Positions 60,309 to 64,000 of a stretch of 64,000 bases of DNA are shown piece by piece. The position numbers and the translations under genes are program-made. The DNA is taken from positions 2,147,001 through 2,211,000 of the forward strand of contig NZ_JALPKR020000002.1 in NCBI RefSeq assembly GCF_023195515.1, given 5' to 3'. The notes beneath the pieces are model-generated. The model did no database searches and had not been told where the DNA came from. It worked only from the letters and a program-made list of their open reading frames with translations. This DNA is from Variovorax sp. S12S4. GTDB taxonomy: Bacteria > Pseudomonadota > Gammaproteobacteria > Burkholderiales > Burkholderiaceae_C. Every line of letters begins with the position of its first letter. Position 1 is the stretch's first letter.

Positions 60309-60833
60309 ATGACAACAACCTCCTACGACGCATCCACACCGCTCGACGTGGTCGACGCCTCGGTGCCGCTGGCACCAACCCAGCCCACCCGCATGCTGCG
60401 GCTGCAGCGCGACAAGGTCGTGGCGGCCACGCAGGGCAGCTACGACGCCATGTTCTCGCCCACGGTCGAAGGCCTTTCGGTGGCCGAGCGCCTGCTGGTG
60501 GCGCTGCACGCCTGCAGCGTGTCGAAAGCCGCGACGCTTGCCGCGCACTATCGCGAGCGCTTGCTGGCCGAGGGCGCGGACCGCGAGCTGGTTGCCGCCG
60601 TAGGGAGCGGCGCAGCGGTGGCGGATGCGCGCCTGCGCACGGTGCTGGCGTTCACCGCCAGCCTGATCGAGCGCCCCATCGAAGGCGACAAGGCCTCGGT
60701 CGAGGCGCTGGCCCAGGCGGGCCTTTCGACCCCTGCGATCGTCGCGCTGGGCCAGCTGATCGCCTTCTTGTCCTACCAGATACGCATGGTCGCGGGCCTG
60801 CAGGCCTTGGCGGCTGCGGAGGTGTCGCAATGA
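60309..60833 (+). CDS. CMD/AhpD-like domain protein (Avi_7170-type)
   Basis: 174-residue helical protein related to carboxymuconolactone decarboxylase-like (CMD) proteins. The core is LSVAERLLVALHACSVSKAATLAAHYRERLL followed by LRTVLAFTASLIERPIEG and ALGQLIAFLSYQIRMVAGL (quoted in part). The redox CxxC of AhpD is absent. Paired CMD genes of this kind occur together with the next gene family, and I recall them named after Agrobacterium vitis Avi_7170/Avi_7169; that label is from memory. The stop overlaps the next start (ATGA). Confidence 0.75.
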   Translation: MTTTSYDASTPLDVVDASVPLAPTQPTRMLRLQRDKVVAATQGSYDAMFSPTVEGLSVAERLLVALHACSVSKAATLAAHYRERLLAEGADRELVAAVGSGAAVADARLRTVLAFTASLIERPIEGDKASVEALAQAGLSTPAIVALGQLIAFLSYQIRMVAGLQALAAAEVSQ

Positions 60834-61429
60834 CCACGCCGATTCGCATCAAGGGCTTTACCAACGAGGTGCTGAGCTGGAAGCCCTGGCTCGACCCGGT
60901 CGACGTTGCCGTTGCCACGCCGGCCCAACTGGCCGCGCTCGACGAGATGAGCCCGCAGGCGCGCACCTCGCCGTACTTTCTGGTGCTGGCGCATCAGCCC
61001 GAAATGCTGCTGCAGCGCTCCATTGCCTTCAACGCGATCATGTTTGCGCCGGGCGGCATGCCGCGGGCCGAGCGCGAGCTGGGTGCCACGGTGGAATCGC
61101 GTGTCAACGGCTGCGTGTATTGCGCCTCGGTGCATGCGCAGCGCTTCGAGCAGCTGGCCAAGCGCAACGACGTGATTTCGCAGGTGTTCGAGGAGCCTGC
61201 TGGGGCGGGCACCACGGCGCGCGAAAAGGCCATCGTCGAATTTTCGATACGCCTGGGCGCCGAGCCCGACAAGGTATCGGCCGAGGATGTGCGAGCGCTG
61301 AAAGAGGTGGGACTGACCGAACTCGAGATCCTCGACCTGGTCCACTCGGTGGCGCTTTTTGCCTGGGCCAACCGGCTGATGCTCAACCTGGGCGAGCCGG
61401 TCTTTCCCGAGGCAACGGCAACTTCATAG
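60830..61429 (+). CDS. Alkylhydroperoxidase AhpD-like protein (Avi_7169-type)
   Basis: 199 residues. The AhpD core is present with its redox motif NGCVYCASVHAQRFEQ (CxxC plus His), preceded by RAERELGATVESRV. AhpD proteins reduce peroxiredoxins or act as peroxidases. The second half, TAREKAIVEFSIRLGAEPDK and ILDLVHSVALFAWANRLML, matches the CMD helical repeat. It is translationally coupled to the upstream CMD gene. With the flavoprotein upstream this looks like a small oxidative pathway of unknown substrate. It overlaps the convergent opine-dehydrogenase-like gene by six bases. Confidence 0.82.
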   Translation: MTTPIRIKGFTNEVLSWKPWLDPVDVAVATPAQLAALDEMSPQARTSPYFLVLAHQPEMLLQRSIAFNAIMFAPGGMPRAERELGATVESRVNGCVYCASVHAQRFEQLAKRNDVISQVFEEPAGAGTTAREKAIVEFSIRLGAEPDKVSAEDVRALKEVGLTELEILDLVHSVALFAWANRLMLNLGEPVFPEATATS

Positions 61430-62503
61430 GCGGGCGAGCAGCCCGGCCACGGTTTCGCCGGCCAGCTTAGGCGGCGCCAGCAGGTCATTCTGCTGCCGAT
61501 ATTCGGTGCCGCTCACCAGCGAGGCGGCGTCCACGATGGTGCGTGTCGCCGGCGTGGGCACGCCGGCAATCTGCCCCAGCGCCTCGATAAAGGCCAGGCC
61601 GTAGGGCATGTCCTCGGTCACGAAGCGGGTGTCGGTGCGCACGGGGCCCGGCGGGCCGCCGCGCTTGGCATGAAGTTCGGCCGCAATGTCTTCGAGCCGT
61701 GCCGATTCCGTGCCGAACGATCGCGCAAAGTGTTCCTCGATGGGGCCGAGCTCGATACCGAAGGCGCTGGCCACCGCTCGCCGTTCCAGGTCCAGCGCCT
61801 CGATTGCGCGGGCCACGCCGGGGGTCATGCAGTGGTACTGCGGCCAGTTTTCCGCGCGCTCGATGCGGCTCCAGTTGAAGACGGCCAGCGGGCCGTGGGA
61901 CTGTGGGTTGACGTTCGCAAGCGCACTGGCGAGCGTGTTTTTCTGCGGGAAGAAGCCGTCGCCGAACAGGGCGGTGCACAGCGCAACGGCGTCCTCGAGG
62001 TTGGCGCCCGGCAGGGCGGACACGCCGACCGCCTTGCGCCGGGTCATCACTTTGACCTGCGTGCCCGACTCGCGGCGCGCGGTCAGCACCGTGGTGCCGA
62101 AGCTCGCAACGGTGATCCGCAGACCTGCGCGAAGGGCGCTTTCGTACAGATAGAGCGAAGACAGCGAGGCCATCGAGCTGACGATCACCGTCTGCCCGTC
62201 GCGCAGGAAGGGCAGCAGCGCATCCATCACGCGCTTGTGCCCATTCACCGGCAGTGCGATCAGCAGCAGGTCCGATGCAAGGCAAAGCTGGGCCGCATCG
62301 TCCGCCACTTCGGCCGTGACGCTGCACGGCTGCACGCCGCTGGCTTCGAGCGGTTGCGTGCGCAAGGCCTCGGCGCCGTGGCCGCTCGGCGACCAGAGCA
62401 TGGCGTCGTGCCCCACCTGCCGCAGCCACGCCGCGCTGGCGAGCGCAATCGCGCCGGCGCCGGCAATGCCGACCCGGTAGCGCTTTCCCGCAAGCTCAGT
62501 CAA
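61424..62503 (-). CDS. NAD/NADP octopine/nopaline dehydrogenase family protein
   Basis: 359 residues. The N-terminal Rossmann fold begins YRVGIAGAGAIALASAAWLRQVG (in part; GxGxxA), and the C-terminal helical domain contains NTLASALANVNPQSHGPLAVFNW, the NxNxxxH-type opine dehydrogenase signature with the catalytic His, and YHCMTPGVARAIEALDLER. Enzymes of this fold interconvert opines with amino acids and keto acids. Its start overlaps the stop of the upstream Bug-family gene by eight bases, so uptake and oxidation may be linked. The natural substrate is unknown. Confidence 0.82.
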   Translation of the reverse strand: MTELAGKRYRVGIAGAGAIALASAAWLRQVGHDAMLWSPSGHGAEALRTQPLEASGVQPCSVTAEVADDAAQLCLASDLLLIALPVNGHKRVMDALLPFLRDGQTVIVSSMASLSSLYLYESALRAGLRITVASFGTTVLTARRESGTQVKVMTRRKAVGVSALPGANLEDAVALCTALFGDGFFPQKNTLASALANVNPQSHGPLAVFNWSRIERAENWPQYHCMTPGVARAIEALDLERRAVASAFGIELGPIEEHFARSFGTESARLEDIAAELHAKRGGPPGPVRTDTRFVTEDMPYGLAFIEALGQIAGVPTPATRTIVDAASLVSGTEYRQQNDLLAPPKLAGETVAGLLARL

Positions 62504-63470
62504 TCTTGATTCCGCCCTGCTTGATCACCTTCGCCCAGCGCTGGCTGTCTTCCGAAATGACCTTGCCCAGTGCCGCGCCGCCGCCGCAGGTGTTCACCGC
62601 GCCCAGTTGCGCGAAACGCTGTTTCGTTTCGGGCAGGTTGCATACCTCGACCAGCGCTGCGGAAAGCTTTTCGAGGCTGGCCGCGGGCATGCGCGCGGGG
62701 GCCATCACGCCGACCCAGACCGGCACCTCCATGCCGGCAAGGCCTGCTGCCTCGGCCACCGTCGGAGGCGTGCCGAGGCTGGGCAGCGCCGCGCGCGAGA
62801 AGGTGCCGAGCACGCGGGCCTTGCCGCTCGCGACCATCGGCTCGATGGAAGCGGCGCTGGTCACGATCAGCGCCACCTGGCCGCCCAGCAGGTCGGTGAG
62901 TGCCGGCGCCGCGCCGCGGTACGGCACATGCAGCAGGTTCACGCCGCCCGCCTGTGCGAGCAGGGCGCCCGTGAGGTGCGACACCGTGCCGTTGCCGGTC
63001 GATGCGTAGGTGAGCTGGCCGGGTTTGGCCTTGGCGTCGCGCAGCACGTCGGCCACGGTCTTGTAGGGGCTTTCGGTGCGCACGGCCAAGGTCATCGGCG
63101 TATCTCCGACCAGCGCCACGGGCGCGAGGTCGTGCACCGGGTCGTAGGGCAGCTTCGCCTGCAGATGGGGCGCGACGGTGATGGCGCCGCCGGTCGCCAG
63201 CAGCACCGTGGCGCCATCGGTCGCCTTCGCCACCGCGTCGGCCGCCAGGATGCCGCCCGCGCCCGCCTTGTTGTCGACGATGACGCTGCCGCCCAGCTTT
63301 TCGGTTAGCTTGGCGCCCAGGTAGCGGGCAATCACATCCTGCGCGCCGCCGGGGGCGAAGGGCACGACGATGCGCAGCGGCTTGTCGCTCGCCTGCTGCG
63401 CCCACAGCGGCGTGGCAGTGGCAAGGCAGGCCGCAAGCCCCAGTGCCAGGTGTTTCCAAAGCAGTTTCAT
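62496..63470 (-). CDS. Tripartite tricarboxylate transporter substrate-binding protein (Bug family)
   Basis: 324-residue periplasmic binding protein. A signal peptide (to about LWAQQA) precedes the Bug fold: KPLRIVVPFAPGGAQDVIARYLG, VIVDNKAGAGGILAADAVA, TYASTGNGTVSHLTGALLAQ and VPYRGAAPALTDLLGGQV, all quoted in part. Bug proteins bind carboxylates and are very abundant in Comamonadaceae. Most act without adjacent membrane genes, as here. It is coupled to the opine-dehydrogenase-like gene. Confidence 0.93.
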   Translation of the reverse strand: MKLLWKHLALGLAACLATATPLWAQQASDKPLRIVVPFAPGGAQDVIARYLGAKLTEKLGGSVIVDNKAGAGGILAADAVAKATDGATVLLATGGAITVAPHLQAKLPYDPVHDLAPVALVGDTPMTLAVRTESPYKTVADVLRDAKAKPGQLTYASTGNGTVSHLTGALLAQAGGVNLLHVPYRGAAPALTDLLGGQVALIVTSAASIEPMVASGKARVLGTFSRAALPSLGTPPTVAEAAGLAGMEVPVWVGVMAPARMPAASLEKLSAALVEVCNLPETKQRFAQLGAVNTCGGGAALGKVISEDSQRWAKVIKQGGIKID

Positions 63471-63520
63471 GGCTTTTTCCGATCCGCGTCAGGTGGCAGG
63501 AAGTCCCGCATTTTTCGTGA

Positions 63521-63606
63521 AACACCGCGGAACCGGCTTTGCCGGGCCGCTGGTGTTGCCCCCGGTAGGGGTTGGCGAAGCGACACGAAGTGCGCGAAGA
63601 CTGGGG
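63521..63606. repeat. REP-like hairpin element between the Bug gene and leuS
   Basis: A long nested hairpin: AACACC (63521-63526) pairs with GGTGTT (63552-63557), and inside it CCGGC with GCCGG around TTT. A second small stem with CCCC/GGGG follows, then GGCGAAGCGACACGAAGTG and CTGGGGG. The tail matches the element at 43888-43964. It sits between divergent genes, so it is not simply a terminator here. Confidence 0.65.
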
Positions 63607-63629
63607 GCGAGTCTAGTCCGGCGCGATAA

Positions 63630-64000
<371 letters not shown>

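Overview
The window is GC-rich, gene-dense bacterial chromosome. Gene content and order (bamE next to fur, hpf-ptsN-hprK, mnmA facing nudJ, a three-subunit pntAA-pntAB-pntB, Bug-family periplasmic binding protein, leuS) and REP-like intergenic hairpins point to a betaproteobacterium of the Comamonadaceae, most probably Variovorax or a close relative. That assignment is inference from gene content; no 16S gene is present. No tRNA, rRNA, CRISPR array, insertion sequence or prophage was seen.

Layout. 1-3775 (minus strand): a Csu-type chaperone-usher pilus operon (spore-coat-U pilin, frameshifted chaperone, usher, start of a second spore-coat-U protein cut by the window edge). 4057-6081: an orphan membrane sensor kinase facing away from it. 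6078-6791: a YebC-family regulator. 7158-7538: a small secreted Ala-rich repeat protein with a clear terminator. 7689-22654: the most unusual block, an apparently continuous 15-kb eight-gene operon with a VWA protein, a SWIM zinc-finger protein, a giant DUF4132 protein, a small unknown protein, a VanW-glycosyltransferase-like fusion, a MoxR-type AAA+ ATPase, a DUF5682 protein and a zinc-ribbon membrane protein. Five of its seven junctions are stop/start overlaps. The core resembles the uncharacterised E. coli yehI/yehL/yehM/yehP/yehQ genes.

22687-31794 is mostly metabolic: a luciferase-like monooxygenase, mnmA, nudJ, a DUF4019-like secreted protein, an atypical OmpR-family regulator, proton-translocating transhydrogenase and a long-chain acyl-CoA ligase. 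31845-38285 is a dipeptide/oligopeptide ABC transporter operon (dppBCDFA order) ending with an MTA/SAH nucleosidase, followed by convergent corA. 39480-47172 carries a UvrD/Rep helicase, hpf, ptsN, hprK, fur, bamE, dapB and an ExbB/ExbD pair. 47308-58650 (minus strand) is a complete glycogen operon transcribed as alpha-glucosidase, glgB, glgX, glgC, glgA, glgP: ADP-glucose synthesis, elongation, branching, debranching and phosphorolysis in one unit. 58792-63470 holds a FAD/NAD(P) oxidoreductase with two AhpD-like proteins, facing an opine-dehydrogenase-like gene coupled to a Bug solute-binding protein. The window ends inside leuS.

Three genes (Csu chaperone, VanW fusion, DUF5682) each carry a single apparent frameshift in a GC repeat or short homopolymer. 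They may be sequencing errors or real inactivation; the sequence alone cannot decide.
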